A stretch of 64,000 nt of DNA from Candidatus Bathyarchaeia archaeon (GTDB lineage: Archaea; Thermoproteota; Bathyarchaeia; Hecatellales; Hecatellaceae), in NCBI GenBank assembly GCA_038883335.1, contig JAVZMI010000005.1, positions 1 to 64,000 of the forward strand, given 5' to 3'. This document shows, in pieces, positions 17,694 to 28,162 of this stretch. Within the stretch, counting starts at the first letter, position 1. Every line of letters starts with the position of its first letter. The notes under the pieces are model-generated. The model made no database searches. It was not told the origin of the DNA and saw only the letters and a program-made list of their open reading frames with translations. The translations under genes were made by a program, and so were the position numbers.

Positions 17694-17775
17694 TTGGCCG
17701 GACTAGACTACCGGAGCCCTACTCCGATGTTTCACTCTCAAAGCTATTAAGGATTATTCTCCAGCCGCGTAGCCT

Positions 17776-18063
17776 TCAACCCATCTCTGCTGAAAGGTTG
17801 AATGGGCGGCCTTCCTTGAGGACTTTCTCAGGTATCTGACTCTTCCACTTTCTCAGAAATTCTAGGTCGTCCTTATCTTGGCGAAGGTCTGGGGGGAGGC
17901 AGTGAGGTATCTCCTCAATGATAGGATACCACATTCTACACTCAGGGTTAGGGCAGACTAGCAACCCCTCCACTATCTCCTCCCCCTCCACGAAGACGTA
18001 GAGCTCAAGAGGATGTGACTTACACATAGCACAAGCCAGGAAGTCCATCAGCTTCCTCTTCAC
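17776..18063 (-). CDS. Trm112-like zinc protein
   Basis: 95 residues with two CxxC-type pairs: LACAMCKSHPLEL near residue 10 and CPNPEC near 37, followed by YPIIEEIPHCLPPDLR, the Trm112/YcaR pattern. Trm112 is a small activating partner of several methyltransferases that modify tRNA, rRNA and release factor. No dedicated partner sits beside it, as is common in archaea. ATG start; divergent from cgi121. Confidence 0.8.
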   Translation of the reverse strand: MKRKLMDFLACAMCKSHPLELYVFVEGEEIVEGLLVCPNPECRMWYPIIEEIPHCLPPDLRQDKDDLEFLRKWKSQIPEKVLKEGRPFNLSAEMG

Positions 18064-18211
18064 ACCTAGAAGCCCCCATTAAAAGTTAAACCCTAAACCA
18101 TAAGAATTTTTCTCACAGACATACCGCAGGCAAACATTAAATCTATACTCACAAATTACACAAATTATACCTCCAACCCCACCTTCAGCGGCAAAAAAGA
18201 GCGAAGGACAT

Positions 18212-18796
18212 GTGACTGTTGAAAGATACCTAAATAAGCGGCTTGAGCGCGAAGGTAAGAGTTACATAGTGAGCTGCCTTGTTGAGGTCAAAGCCGTAGA
18301 TCCAGATGCCCTAATTAGAGTCGTCAGGGAGCGGCTTGAAGGTTTAGATGTGCAACTTCTCGACGCTGAGGTAATCGCTGGAAGGAGACACATCGAGTTC
18401 GCACTTCTGAACGCCCTCTACGCTCTAGACCATGGCTACAACATCTCCAAATCTTTAGCAGTGGAGATCATGCTATACGCCTCCACGCAGAGGCAGATAC
18501 AGAAAGCAGTGGAGTTAATTGGGGTCAAGGCTGAGACAAGAGCCATCGCATCCATCCTCATAGGGGACTCTACCCTGAACCTCCAAGAGGCTCTAGGTGT
18601 AATCCGCGAAGCTAGCCGAGGCAGAGTCGACGAAGGAGCTCTAGAGGTACACCCCAATAAACTGAGAAAACTAATGGACACCTATAATATAACCTCGCTA
18701 GAGCTGGAGACAGAGAGAATCGGAAACATCAAAGACTCTGAGCTCTTGACAAACCTTATCATCGAGAAAATGGCTCTTCTAACTGTGAGATCATAA
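18212..18796 (+). CDS. cgi121: KEOPS complex subunit Cgi121
   Basis: 194 residues, GTG start. The block AGRRHIEFALLNALYAL plus ISKSLAVEIMLYASTQRQIQKAVELIGVK (in parts) is the Cgi121 signature. The protein binds the CCA tail of tRNA and recruits it to Bud32-Kae1 for t6A synthesis at A37. The convergent neighbour is Sua5, which makes the threonylcarbamoyl-AMP used by KEOPS, so two steps of one modification are side by side. The other KEOPS genes are not in the window. Confidence 0.88.
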   Translation: MTVERYLNKRLEREGKSYIVSCLVEVKAVDPDALIRVVRERLEGLDVQLLDAEVIAGRRHIEFALLNALYALDHGYNISKSLAVEIMLYASTQRQIQKAVELIGVKAETRAIASILIGDSTLNLQEALGVIREASRGRVDEGALEVHPNKLRKLMDTYNITSLELETERIGNIKDSELLTNLIIEKMALLTVRS

Positions 18797-18806
18797 AGCC
18801 ACCAGT

Positions 18807-19427
18807 CTACTCCACACACAAGAACCTAAGAAGCTCAGCTGGAGCGACAGGCCCAGCCCTCAGAACTTTAGGTCGATCTCCCGTCAGGTCGAGGACCGTG
18901 GAACTTAAACCGAGGGAGGTTCTCCCTCCATCAATGATTAAATCGACCTTATCGCCAAGCTGAGAAGCCGCCTCCTCCGCCGTCAAGGGAGAAGGCATGC
19001 CACTTATGTTCGCACTGGTCCCCACAAGACTGCCGCCACATAGACGGATCAACTTCAAGGCAACCCTATGCCCAGGCATCCTTAAACCTACACTACCAAG
19101 TTTAATGCCTGGAAGTTTGACCTTGGCCCTCACAACCAGCGTAAGTGCCCCCGGCCAATACCTCTCCACCACCTTGTAGGCTACGGTTGACAGTTCAGCT
19201 AACTCAGCCGCATCTTCTAGGCTGCCGACGAGGATGGGCAGGGGCTTGTCAACTCTACCTTTCACTTTAAGAAGCCGCGTGACAGCCGGCTCATCAAAAG
19301 GGTTGCAACCTAGCCCGTAGACTGTGTCTGTAGGGTAGATAACTAGCCCCCCTCCCCTAACAACTCCAGCCGCCCTCTCCAAACTTTCCTCGCTGACCCT
19401 GAGAATAGGGGCCCTCATCTTCGGCAA
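18807..19427 (-). CDS. sua5: Threonylcarbamoyl-AMP synthase (Sua5/YrdC/TsaC)
   Basis: 206 residues, the single-domain form without the C-terminal Sua5 domain. GGLVIYPTDTVYGLGCNPFD (parts) near residue 27, KGRVDKPLPILVG near 54, and PGALTLVV then GTSANISGMPSP near 135 are the YrdC hallmarks. It condenses threonine, bicarbonate and ATP. The stop is only 10 bases from that of cgi121 on the other strand. Confidence 0.93.
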   Translation of the reverse strand: MPKMRAPILRVSEESLERAAGVVRGGGLVIYPTDTVYGLGCNPFDEPAVTRLLKVKGRVDKPLPILVGSLEDAAELAELSTVAYKVVERYWPGALTLVVRAKVKLPGIKLGSVGLRMPGHRVALKLIRLCGGSLVGTSANISGMPSPLTAEEAASQLGDKVDLIIDGGRTSLGLSSTVLDLTGDRPKVLRAGPVAPAELLRFLCVE

Positions 19428-19596
19428 CCCACGTTGAGGTTGTAGGTGTTAATGTAAAAACTTTTTGAAATCCAACCACCTACCCGGCTTCCAAAACTGT
19501 CACAGCTAACCAAGGGTCACCTCGTTCTCATATTTTCGGCTGGAAAACCTTTTTAGATTTGTAGGTGCCTACTCATTATCTCGCTGTGGTGGCTAA

Positions 19597-21063
19597 TTGA
19601 ACGTAATAGGTAATACAAAGAGCCTCTGCCCGGAATGCCTCCAAGTCGTGGATGCGGTTCTATGCGAAGAGAATAACATTGTATACATTACTAAAGAGTG
19701 CAAGGAGCACGGGGGCTTCAAGGATGTTTACTGGTCTGATTATGAGATGTATTTGAGAGCGAAGAGGTTCGAACATGTTGGGGACGGCTTACATAACCCC
19801 CAGACTAAACGCAGTAAGGGGTGCCCCTTCGATTGCGGCATCTGCGATGAACATAGATCGCATACGGCGCTAGGTATAATCGACGTCACTAATCGTTGCA
19901 ACCTCCAATGTCCCTTCTGCTTCGCCCATGCTGGTGCTGCAGGATACCTTTATGAGCCTTCGACCGAAGAACTCAAGGCAATCATTGACAGGTTCGCTTC
20001 AAATAAGCCAGTTAAGCCTCCCGGGCTTCAGTTCAGCGGCGGCGAGCCAACTCTCAGGGAAGATCTCCCCGAACTTATCGCCTACGCAAAGAAAAGGGGA
20101 ATACATCACGTCGAAGTGAACACGAACGGAATCAGACTTGCTAAGAGTCTAGATTATTGCCGAGAGTTGTGGGAGGCTGGAGCATGCGCCATATACCTCC
20201 AGTTTGACGGAGTAACACCGGAGATATATTTGACTACACGCGGCGCCGATCTGCTCAAATTTAAGCTTCAAGTTATCGAGAACTGTAGGAAGATTGGGTT
20301 CGACGCCGTGATACTTGTTCCAACGCTAATAAGGGGAGTGAACGATCACCAGCTTTGGGATATAGTAAGTTTCGCTCTGGAGAATCTCGATGTTGTAAGG
20401 TGTGTGAACATTCAGCCAGTCTCGATCTGTGGGAGGATTGACAAGTCTAAACTCAATGATATGCGGATCACTATACCTGACGCTATAAAATTAATTGAGG
20501 CGCAGAGTGGAGGTAAGGTGAAGGCTGAGGATTTTTACCCTGTGCCTTTCGTGGTTCCGATGTCGAGAGCGATAGGGGCTTTGAGGGATCACCGCTACGT
20601 CGAGTTCACAGCTCACCCACACTGCGGGATGGCGACATATATGTTCGTTGAGGACGATGGAAACATAATGCCGATCACCAGATATGGCAATATTGAGAAG
20701 TTCATGGGTGTCATGGAGAAAGTATATGCAACAGCCGAAGCCGGCCATAAGACTAGGGCTAAAATGCGGATGCTCTCCTCCCTACGATACGTTAAGGGGG
20801 GGCTCCTGCGTAAGCTATTGCCTCCGATCTTGAAGACAGGCTCCTACAAATCTCTCGCTGATCTACACTACCGCATGTTGATGATTGGGATGATGCATTT
20901 TATGGATCCCTACAACTTCGATCTGGAACGGGTTCAACGTTGTTGCATCCATTACGGTCTCCCAGACGGCACCCTTAGACCATTCTGCTCCTACAACACG
21001 ATCCATAGACCTATAGTTGAGAAGAAGTTTGCTACAAGCTTAGGTGGGCAGCGAGAGAGTTAG
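19597..21063 (+). CDS. Radical SAM tetraether synthase-like (Tes/GDGT synthase family)
   Basis: 488 residues, TTG start, TATA-like CTTTTTAGA about 45 bases before. An N-terminal Cys-rich part (C11, C14, C35, C76, C80, C83) precedes the radical SAM triad C101-x3-C105-x2-C108 (NRCNLQCPFC), FSGGEPTLREDLPEL, and a Cys/His-rich C-terminus (QRCCIHYG; RPFCSYN). This layout, with several clusters, matches the MJ0619-type Tes that joins two archaeols into GDGT. Related homologues with other roles exist, so function is likely but not certain. Confidence 0.8.
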   Translation: MNVIGNTKSLCPECLQVVDAVLCEENNIVYITKECKEHGGFKDVYWSDYEMYLRAKRFEHVGDGLHNPQTKRSKGCPFDCGICDEHRSHTALGIIDVTNRCNLQCPFCFAHAGAAGYLYEPSTEELKAIIDRFASNKPVKPPGLQFSGGEPTLREDLPELIAYAKKRGIHHVEVNTNGIRLAKSLDYCRELWEAGACAIYLQFDGVTPEIYLTTRGADLLKFKLQVIENCRKIGFDAVILVPTLIRGVNDHQLWDIVSFALENLDVVRCVNIQPVSICGRIDKSKLNDMRITIPDAIKLIEAQSGGKVKAEDFYPVPFVVPMSRAIGALRDHRYVEFTAHPHCGMATYMFVEDDGNIMPITRYGNIEKFMGVMEKVYATAEAGHKTRAKMRMLSSLRYVKGGLLRKLLPPILKTGSYKSLADLHYRMLMIGMMHFMDPYNFDLERVQRCCIHYGLPDGTLRPFCSYNTIHRPIVEKKFATSLGGQRES

Positions 21064-21149
21064 GGAAATTATGAACCCTTAAGCCTCTACGAAAATTTTA
21101 AGTATATCCTCTCATTCTCAGAAGAGAGTGTTGTTTCGGGGGTAAATCT

Positions 21150-21275
21150 ATGCTCTTAGATGATGGTGCCGCGGAAGAGGAGGATTTCAGCGAAGAAGAG
21201 GCTGCTGACGAGGATCTGGGCGAAGAAGAGGAGTGGGGCGAGGAGGAGTCTTTCGAAGAGGAAGAAGAGTGGTAG
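21150..21275 (+). CDS. Extremely acidic 41-residue ORF
   Basis: ATG at 21150, TAG at 21273-21275; 24 of 41 residues are Asp or Glu, with runs such as GEEEEWGEEESFEEEEEW at the end. A TATA-like TTTTAAGTATAT (about 21095-21106) and a purine-rich GGGGGTAA before the ATG support expression. No family recognised. It ends 62 bases before ABCE1 and points the same way, so it may share a transcript and could act as a nucleic-acid mimic or a charge tail for a partner (speculation). Confidence 0.5.
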   Translation: MLLDDGAAEEEDFSEEEAADEDLGEEEEWGEEESFEEEEEW

Positions 21276-21336
21276 CATCAACCACTTTTAGCTCCAACAA
21301 GCTTACACCTCCACAAAAAACGAGCTATAACTGAAT

Positions 21337-23154
21337 GTGTCTGTTTTGGTGAGGGTAGCAACTCTCGATAGGGATAGGTGTAGACCTGAAGACTGTGGCA
21401 GACTCTGCTTCAGGGTCTGCCCAATGGTGAGGAATAAAATCTACGCGATCAAGTTTGAGGCTGGAGAGGAGAAACCGGTTATAGTAGAGGCTTTGTGCTC
21501 CGGTTGCGGTATATGTGTTAGGAAGTGTCCCTTCAAAGCCTTGGCGATCGTGAATCTACCCGAGGAGCTAGAGAGGGAGTGTAGCCATAGGTATGGTCGA
21601 AATGCCTTCAAACTATATAGGCTGCCGGTTCCGTCTGCCGGGATGGTTACTGGGCTTATAGGCAAGAATGGGATAGGGAAGACGACTGCGTTGAGAATCC
21701 TTTCAGGGGAGATTCAACCTAACCTCGGTCGGATAGATCAACCTCCAGACTGGGAGGAGATCATAAGCTACTACCGAGGTTCACTTCTCCAAAACTACTT
21801 TAGCCGCATCAGAGATAAACGCTTAAAGGTAGTTCATAAGCCGCAATACGTCGACGCTATACCCCGTAGGGTGAAGGGCGAGGTAGGCGAAGTAATTAAC
21901 GCCCTAGATGAAAGGGGCAAAGCTGCAGAAGTCATGAGGCTTCTTGAGCTAAATGGTCTCTCGAGGAGACCAGTGGAGGTGCTTTCTGGGGGAGAGTGTC
22001 AGAGGCTAGCGGTAGCAGCTGCAATCTGCCGGGAGGCTGACGTATACATCTTCGACGAACCCTTCAGCTATTTGGATGTGAGGCAGAGGGTCAACGCAGC
22101 TAAGACTATTCGGAGTCTAGTTGGAGATGGAAAGACTGTGTTGGTGGCGGAGCACGATATAGCTATGCTTGACTACCTCTCAGACAAGGTATGTGTCTTC
22201 TACGGTAAGCCTGGTGTATTCGGTATCGTCTCACACCCGCATAGTGTTCGGTCTGGGATAAACATCTACCTCGACGGCTACTTACCTGATGATAATATGA
22301 GGTTTAGAGATGAGCCGGTTAAGTTTCACGTTAAACCCCCCACTGAAGGGTGGTGGGCGGCGGAGGCCATTTTCGAGTGGGGTGAGATGGAAAAAAACTA
22401 TGAAGGTTTCAACTTGAAGGTTAAGGCTGGGGTGATTCGTAAGGGTGAGGTTGTAGGTGTTCTGGGTCCCAACGGAATAGGGAAAACAACTTTCGTGAAA
22501 CTCCTAGCTGGTGTAGAGGCACCTTCAAAAGGGACGCCGCCTACTAGGAAAGAGGTTACTGTGAGCTATAAGCCTCAGTATATCTCGGTTGATTATAGAG
22601 GGAATGTTGAGGCTCTCCTCAGGGAGATTGCTGGAGAAAACTTTGAGACTGGCCACTATAAATCGGAGATACTGCAACCGCTTGAATTGGATAGGCTCTT
22701 CGACAAGAGTGTTCAAGGACTGAGTGGCGGGGAGCTGCAGAAGGTTGCTGTTGGGGCTTGTCTTTCTCGGGAGGCTGACCTCTACCTTCTCGATGAGCCG
22801 AGTGCTTTTCTGGACGTAGAGGAGAGAATTGCAGTTGCGCGGGTCATTAGGAGAAGGGTGGAAAGTAGAGGAGCAGCGGCTATAGTTGTGGAGCATGACG
22901 TTGTATTACAGGACTTTGTGGCAGACAGGTTGGTTATCTTCGCGGGTTTGCCGGGGGTTGAAGGCTGCGCGTATGAGCCGATGACACTGAGAGATGGAAT
23001 GAACTTCTTCCTTAGAGAGTTAGGTATGACTTTCAGGCGAGACCTGACCAGCGGAAGGCCTCGGGTGAACAAGCTAGACTCGCGTCTAGACAGGTGGCAG
23101 AAAGAGGTGGGTGAATACTATTACATCTCAACTAGAGCCGAGAGTGCTGAGTGA
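21337..23154 (+). CDS. ABCE1 ribosome-recycling ATPase
   Basis: 605 residues, GTG start. N-terminal twin ferredoxin region (DRDRCRPEDCGRLCFRVCP and CSGCGICVRKCPF), then two ABC domains with Walker A GKNGIGKTT and GPNGIGKTT and signatures LSGGECQR and LSGGELQK. ABCE1 splits terminated ribosomes with Pelota. All key elements are intact and length is normal. Confidence 0.96.
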   Translation: MSVLVRVATLDRDRCRPEDCGRLCFRVCPMVRNKIYAIKFEAGEEKPVIVEALCSGCGICVRKCPFKALAIVNLPEELERECSHRYGRNAFKLYRLPVPSAGMVTGLIGKNGIGKTTALRILSGEIQPNLGRIDQPPDWEEIISYYRGSLLQNYFSRIRDKRLKVVHKPQYVDAIPRRVKGEVGEVINALDERGKAAEVMRLLELNGLSRRPVEVLSGGECQRLAVAAAICREADVYIFDEPFSYLDVRQRVNAAKTIRSLVGDGKTVLVAEHDIAMLDYLSDKVCVFYGKPGVFGIVSHPHSVRSGINIYLDGYLPDDNMRFRDEPVKFHVKPPTEGWWAAEAIFEWGEMEKNYEGFNLKVKAGVIRKGEVVGVLGPNGIGKTTFVKLLAGVEAPSKGTPPTRKEVTVSYKPQYISVDYRGNVEALLREIAGENFETGHYKSEILQPLELDRLFDKSVQGLSGGELQKVAVGACLSREADLYLLDEPSAFLDVEERIAVARVIRRRVESRGAAAIVVEHDVVLQDFVADRLVIFAGLPGVEGCAYEPMTLRDGMNFFLRELGMTFRRDLTSGRPRVNKLDSRLDRWQKEVGEYYYISTRAESAE

Positions 23155-23246
23155 GACTTAAGATTCTCACTATTAGCAAAAGATAAATACAGTCCCTCCC
23201 TCTTTGACTACTCATTTGTCATGTTTAGAAAGTTCTGGTGAAATAT

Positions 23247-25023
<1,777 letters not shown>

Positions 25024-25031
25024 GAGGGTGA

Positions 25032-25913
25032 ATGATGAAAGTTGCAGCGAAGTGTCTCCCTTGCATCGTGGAGAGAGGTTACAAGGAAGCAAGCTATGTT
25101 ACAGAGGATCAAAACCTTCTACTAGATGTTATGGTAAAGCTCTCAAAGATGGTTGGCAGTGAATATAGCGCCAATGCCATCCCAGCCCACATAGGGACAC
25201 TACGGGACCGAATAGTCAAGGAGACACTTGGAAGAGACCCCTACGTCGAGCTCAAGAAGCTTGCCAACGAGAGAGCGTTAAAATTACTCCCTACAGTCGA
25301 AGACCTCGTTGAGAAGACTTCCTTGAAGTCTGAACGGTTCAAGATAGCATGCTCAATCTCAGTAGTTGCGAACTCTGTCGAGTTCGATGTAGCCGGCTAT
25401 AACTTTAAGTTTGAAAACCTTGAGACTGCGTTAAAGATTCCCAGCCTGACCATTGACCAAACCTTAGAGGCATTCACTAGGGCTGAGACCGCGAGGAGGG
25501 TCCTCTTCTTAACCGACAATGCGGGGGAGATAGTGCTTGACATCCCGCTCATGAGAGTTTTAAAATCTCTTGGCGCAACGCTAACAGTGGCTGTGAAGGG
25601 CGCACCTGTCCTAAACGACGCAACTCTTAATGAAGCTCTGGAAGTTGGTGTCGACAAAAATGCCGATGAACTCATCACCACAGGCACAGATGGCGTAGGC
25701 TTCATGTTTGACGAGGTCTCGGAGGAGGCTCGGATGAGTTTCCTCGAAGCCGACTTAGTCGTCGCTAAAGGTATGGGAAACTATGAGACCTTGACTGAGC
25801 TTGAAGGCTGTGGGAAACAGGTTCTCTTCCTGCTCAAAGCTAAATGTCTACCAGTGGCTAGAAGTCTGGGGGTTGTTAGAGGCTCCAACGTGGCCCTCCT
25901 TAGAAAGCTTTAA
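25032..25913 (+). CDS. DUF89/ARMT1-like damage-control phosphatase
   Basis: 293 residues. Begins KVAAKCLPCIVERGYKE (CLPC pair of subfamily I), then FLTDNAGEIVLDIPLMRVL and VKGAPVLNDATLNEALEVGVD, the metal-binding core of the family. Members remove harmful sugar phosphates or phosphometabolites. Placement behind FBPA/P and TIM fits a clean-up role for glycolytic side products (inference). Its last 66 bases overlap the gene on the other strand. Confidence 0.85.
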   Translation: MMKVAAKCLPCIVERGYKEASYVTEDQNLLLDVMVKLSKMVGSEYSANAIPAHIGTLRDRIVKETLGRDPYVELKKLANERALKLLPTVEDLVEKTSLKSERFKIACSISVVANSVEFDVAGYNFKFENLETALKIPSLTIDQTLEAFTRAETARRVLFLTDNAGEIVLDIPLMRVLKSLGATLTVAVKGAPVLNDATLNEALEVGVDKNADELITTGTDGVGFMFDEVSEEARMSFLEADLVVAKGMGNYETLTELEGCGKQVLFLLKAKCLPVARSLGVVRGSNVALLRKL

Positions 25914-26603
25914 GCCGAACTTTTCCGCTATGAACTGGACAGCCTCGCAGAAACCTGAACCATAACTTCCAATCACAACCGCGTCCGCGGCTCTTTTAAC
26001 TTCTTGAGGCGCGTTGGCCAAGGCTACACTATAAGCCACGCTTTTGAATAGTTCTATATCGTTCAGACCATCCCCAACAGCTACAACTTCCCCACAGTCG
26101 AACCCAAAGAGTTCAGCAGCCCTCCTCAAACCTGCACCCTTATCGACACCGTCAGAGAGGAGGTGGTAGGCGAAGCCGCTATCGAAGATGCGTGCGCCAG
26201 CCTTCTCCCTCAAAAGGATCATGTTTCCGAGGTTCACATCGAAGGTTCTCTCCAAGACTATATCAACAGATCTTGGAAGTGAAGGTTTTCGTTTGACCCC
26301 TTCTCCAAGTTTGCTTCTCAGAATTTTGAAGCCGGCCAGGGCCTTCCTTTTGTCGCCTAGAACATCGACTATTTCAAGTCCTCTGCCGATCACTCCCCCA
26401 TTCTCACCGACTGTTATGCCGCAGGCTCCAATGTACCGTGAGAGGGTAGCTAAAGCTTGGAAACATTGGCCGCTCGTCAAGATTACCCTATACCCGCGGC
26501 TCTCCAGTCTCCTAACCTCACTAATAGCCGCCAGTTCAAGCTTCGAGTCTGCGTCGGTTAGAGTTCCATCCACATCGACAGCGAAGTAGCTTACCTTGAC
26601 CAA
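25848..26603 (-). CDS. Archaeal phosphoglycolate phosphatase (HAD IIB)
   Basis: 251 residues. Motif I YFAVDVDGTLTD, motif II ILTSGQCFQAL, capping domain C2, Lys in VDKGAGLRRAAELFG, motif IV VAVGDGLNDIELFKSV. Fits the TA0175-type PGPase that clears 2-phosphoglycolate. It overlaps the DUF89 gene tail to tail by 66 bases, all within a low-complexity C-terminus (about 22 residues), which may be a natural extension. Confidence 0.85.
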   Translation of the reverse strand: MVKVSYFAVDVDGTLTDADSKLELAAISEVRRLESRGYRVILTSGQCFQALATLSRYIGACGITVGENGGVIGRGLEIVDVLGDKRKALAGFKILRSKLGEGVKRKPSLPRSVDIVLERTFDVNLGNMILLREKAGARIFDSGFAYHLLSDGVDKGAGLRRAAELFGFDCGEVVAVGDGLNDIELFKSVAYSVALANAPQEVKRAADAVVIGSYGSGFCEAVQFIAEKFGLKLSKEGHVGASNNPQTSSHW

Positions 26604-26685
26604 GCCAACAGCCCTCTAGGTTAAATAGTAATGCTGAGATTGAATTCATATATTTATTCGGAAACAACGTGTAGGTGTTGTCAAA

Positions 26686-27189
26686 ATGGCCGGCTCGGAG
26701 CCTGTGCCAGTCACCCTGAAACTCCCTAAGGAAATCTTCGAGGAGCTACAGTTACGAGTCCCTGAAGGGGAGCGGAGCGAGTTTATCAGGGAAGCAATCA
26801 TAGAGAAGCTCAGCCGAACCCCTAAGCCAAATCCACTTCTGAGGCTGGAGGAACGGATGAGACGGTTGGAGGAGGACTTAGCTGGAATCAAGTCAACTCT
26901 CGCCAGCCTAGAATTACTCAGCTACAATGGAAAGCGTGTAGACCCATACGCCTACTGTGAGGACGAGAAGGATAGGGCTATAATTGAGCTACTGCTCCAG
27001 AAGGATGGGCTGACGACGCCCGAGGTTGCGAGAGGGTTGGAAGAGAACCGCTGGCTGGTGCTAAATAGGTTGAAGAAGATACAAGAGAGGTCGATTCAGA
27101 AGCTTGGGAGACCCATTGTCAGCTTCTACGCGTCAAGTAGGATGGGGAAGAAAAGAGCTTGGTGGATAAACCGAGAACTAGTCGCGTAG
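26686..27189 (+). CDS. Putative regulator: ribbon-helix-helix, coiled coil, winged HTH
   Basis: 167 residues in three parts. Residues 7-45 look like an RHH domain (VTLKLPKEIFEELQLRV... EGERSEFIREAIIEKL); 50-80 form a likely coiled coil (LLRLEERMRRLEEDLAGIKS); 97-160 look like an HTH (ALLLQKDGLTTPEVARGLEE-type helix pair then basic wing GRPIVSFYASSRMGKKRAWW). Such a two-DNA-domain dimer is unusual. ATG start with GTAGGTG before it. Divergent from PGPase, so it may control it or itself. Confidence 0.7.
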   Translation: MAGSEPVPVTLKLPKEIFEELQLRVPEGERSEFIREAIIEKLSRTPKPNPLLRLEERMRRLEEDLAGIKSTLASLELLSYNGKRVDPYAYCEDEKDRAIIELLLQKDGLTTPEVARGLEENRWLVLNRLKKIQERSIQKLGRPIVSFYASSRMGKKRAWWINRELVA

Positions 27190-27238
27190 AGTTGGATAAG
27201 CAGTAAAACCTACAGTGAGAGGTATAAACTGGGTTGCA

Positions 27239-28162
27239 TCATTTTTGAGTAGAGTAGAATCTTAGAAGTTCATCTATGCCTTCTTCTAGGCTGATTTCGG
27301 CTTTGAAGCCTAGTTTCTTTTCTGCCTTCCTCGTGTCGGCTAGGGTGTGTTCCACATAGTTCCCTATAGGATTCGGGATAACATATTCAGGCTTAACGTT
27401 GAGGTTCATCTTCCCGTTCAAAAGTTCAACCACATGGTTAAATGTGTAGGCTTTACCGGTTCCCACATTGAATATGTCGAAGCTTCCCCTATAGTTCAAA
27501 GCTAACATGCACGCCTCCACCACGTCTCTGACATGGATGAAGTCGCGGGTCTGTGTCCCATTGCCGTATATTAGAGGCATCTCACCCTTTTGGAGGGCCC
27601 AAATGAACTGGCTTATGATGTTCGCATATTTGCCTTTAGCTTCCTCTCGGGGCCCATATACTGAGAAAAACCGTAATACGACTATGTTTAGCCTGTGAAG
27701 TTTACTGTACAGTTCAGCCAGTCTCTCGACGGTTAAACGTGTCTCAGTGTAGTAGTCTGAGACCTTGATGGGTTGGCTTTCGTGGTGAGGTGGAGGTTGC
27801 CCACTGTACAGGCTTGAGGAGCTTGCCACCACCACCTTTCCCACGTTATGTCGCCTAGCATACTCGAATACGGCTACGGCTTCACTCACAGTCTCACCTA
27901 CAAGGCTTGGGTTCGCCTTATACATGGGCGACGAGGAGGGCATACCAAGATGGAAAACCGCCCCCACGCCTCTAGGCGCAGCCTCACCTATGTTCAGGCA
28001 TGAGTCCTGAGTGAACCTGACCTCGCCTCGAAAAGCCTCAAGGTTGGACAGGCTTCCAGTGCTCAGGTTGTCTAGAACAGTAACGTTGTGTCCCTCCACA
28101 ATCAACCGTTCAACCAGGTTTGAACCTATAAACCCGGCGCCACCAGTAACTAGAACATCCAT
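27239..28162 (-). CDS. NAD-dependent sugar epimerase/dehydratase with Arg at the catalytic Lys position
   Basis: 307 residues, extended SDR fold. VTGGAGFIGSNLVERL (NAD loop), VVVASSSSLYSG (Ser of the triad), then SDYYTETRLTVERL where the usual YxxxK is YxxxR. The C-terminal part HVRDVVEACMLAL and GTGKAYTFNHVVE resembles UDP-glucose 4-epimerase/dTDP-glucose dehydratase-type enzymes. Likely a nucleotide-sugar enzyme for surface glycans, but the Lys-to-Arg change makes activity uncertain. ATG start. Confidence 0.85.
   Translation of the reverse strand: MDVLVTGGAGFIGSNLVERLIVEGHNVTVLDNLSTGSLSNLEAFRGEVRFTQDSCLNIGEAAPRGVGAVFHLGMPSSSPMYKANPSLVGETVSEAVAVFEYARRHNVGKVVVASSSSLYSGQPPPHHESQPIKVSDYYTETRLTVERLAELYSKLHRLNIVVLRFFSVYGPREEAKGKYANIISQFIWALQKGEMPLIYGNGTQTRDFIHVRDVVEACMLALNYRGSFDIFNVGTGKAYTFNHVVELLNGKMNLNVKPEYVIPNPIGNYVEHTLADTRKAEKKLGFKAEISLEEGIDELLRFYSTQK

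Larger units (their letters stand above)
17599..17717 (-). tRNA. tRNA-Glu(CTC) with D-loop and T-loop introns
   Basis: On the minus strand, acceptor GCTCCGG/CCGGAGC, discriminator A, encoded CCA. After removing two introns the molecule is fully canonical: D stem GTCT/GGAT with loop AGTCCGGCCAA, anticodon stem TAGGC/GCCTG, loop CTCTCGA (anticodon CTC, glutamate), variable CGAC, T stem GCGGG/CCCGC with loop TTCAAAT. The introns are 15 bases in the D loop at 21/22 and 26 bases in the T loop near 59/60. Both are removed by the archaeal splicing endonuclease in related genomes. Confidence 0.92.

Noticed and set aside
17490-17750. 86-residue ORF over the tRNA-Glu gene
   Set aside because: Lies on the opposite strand of a well-formed tRNA with introns and has no recognisable protein features.
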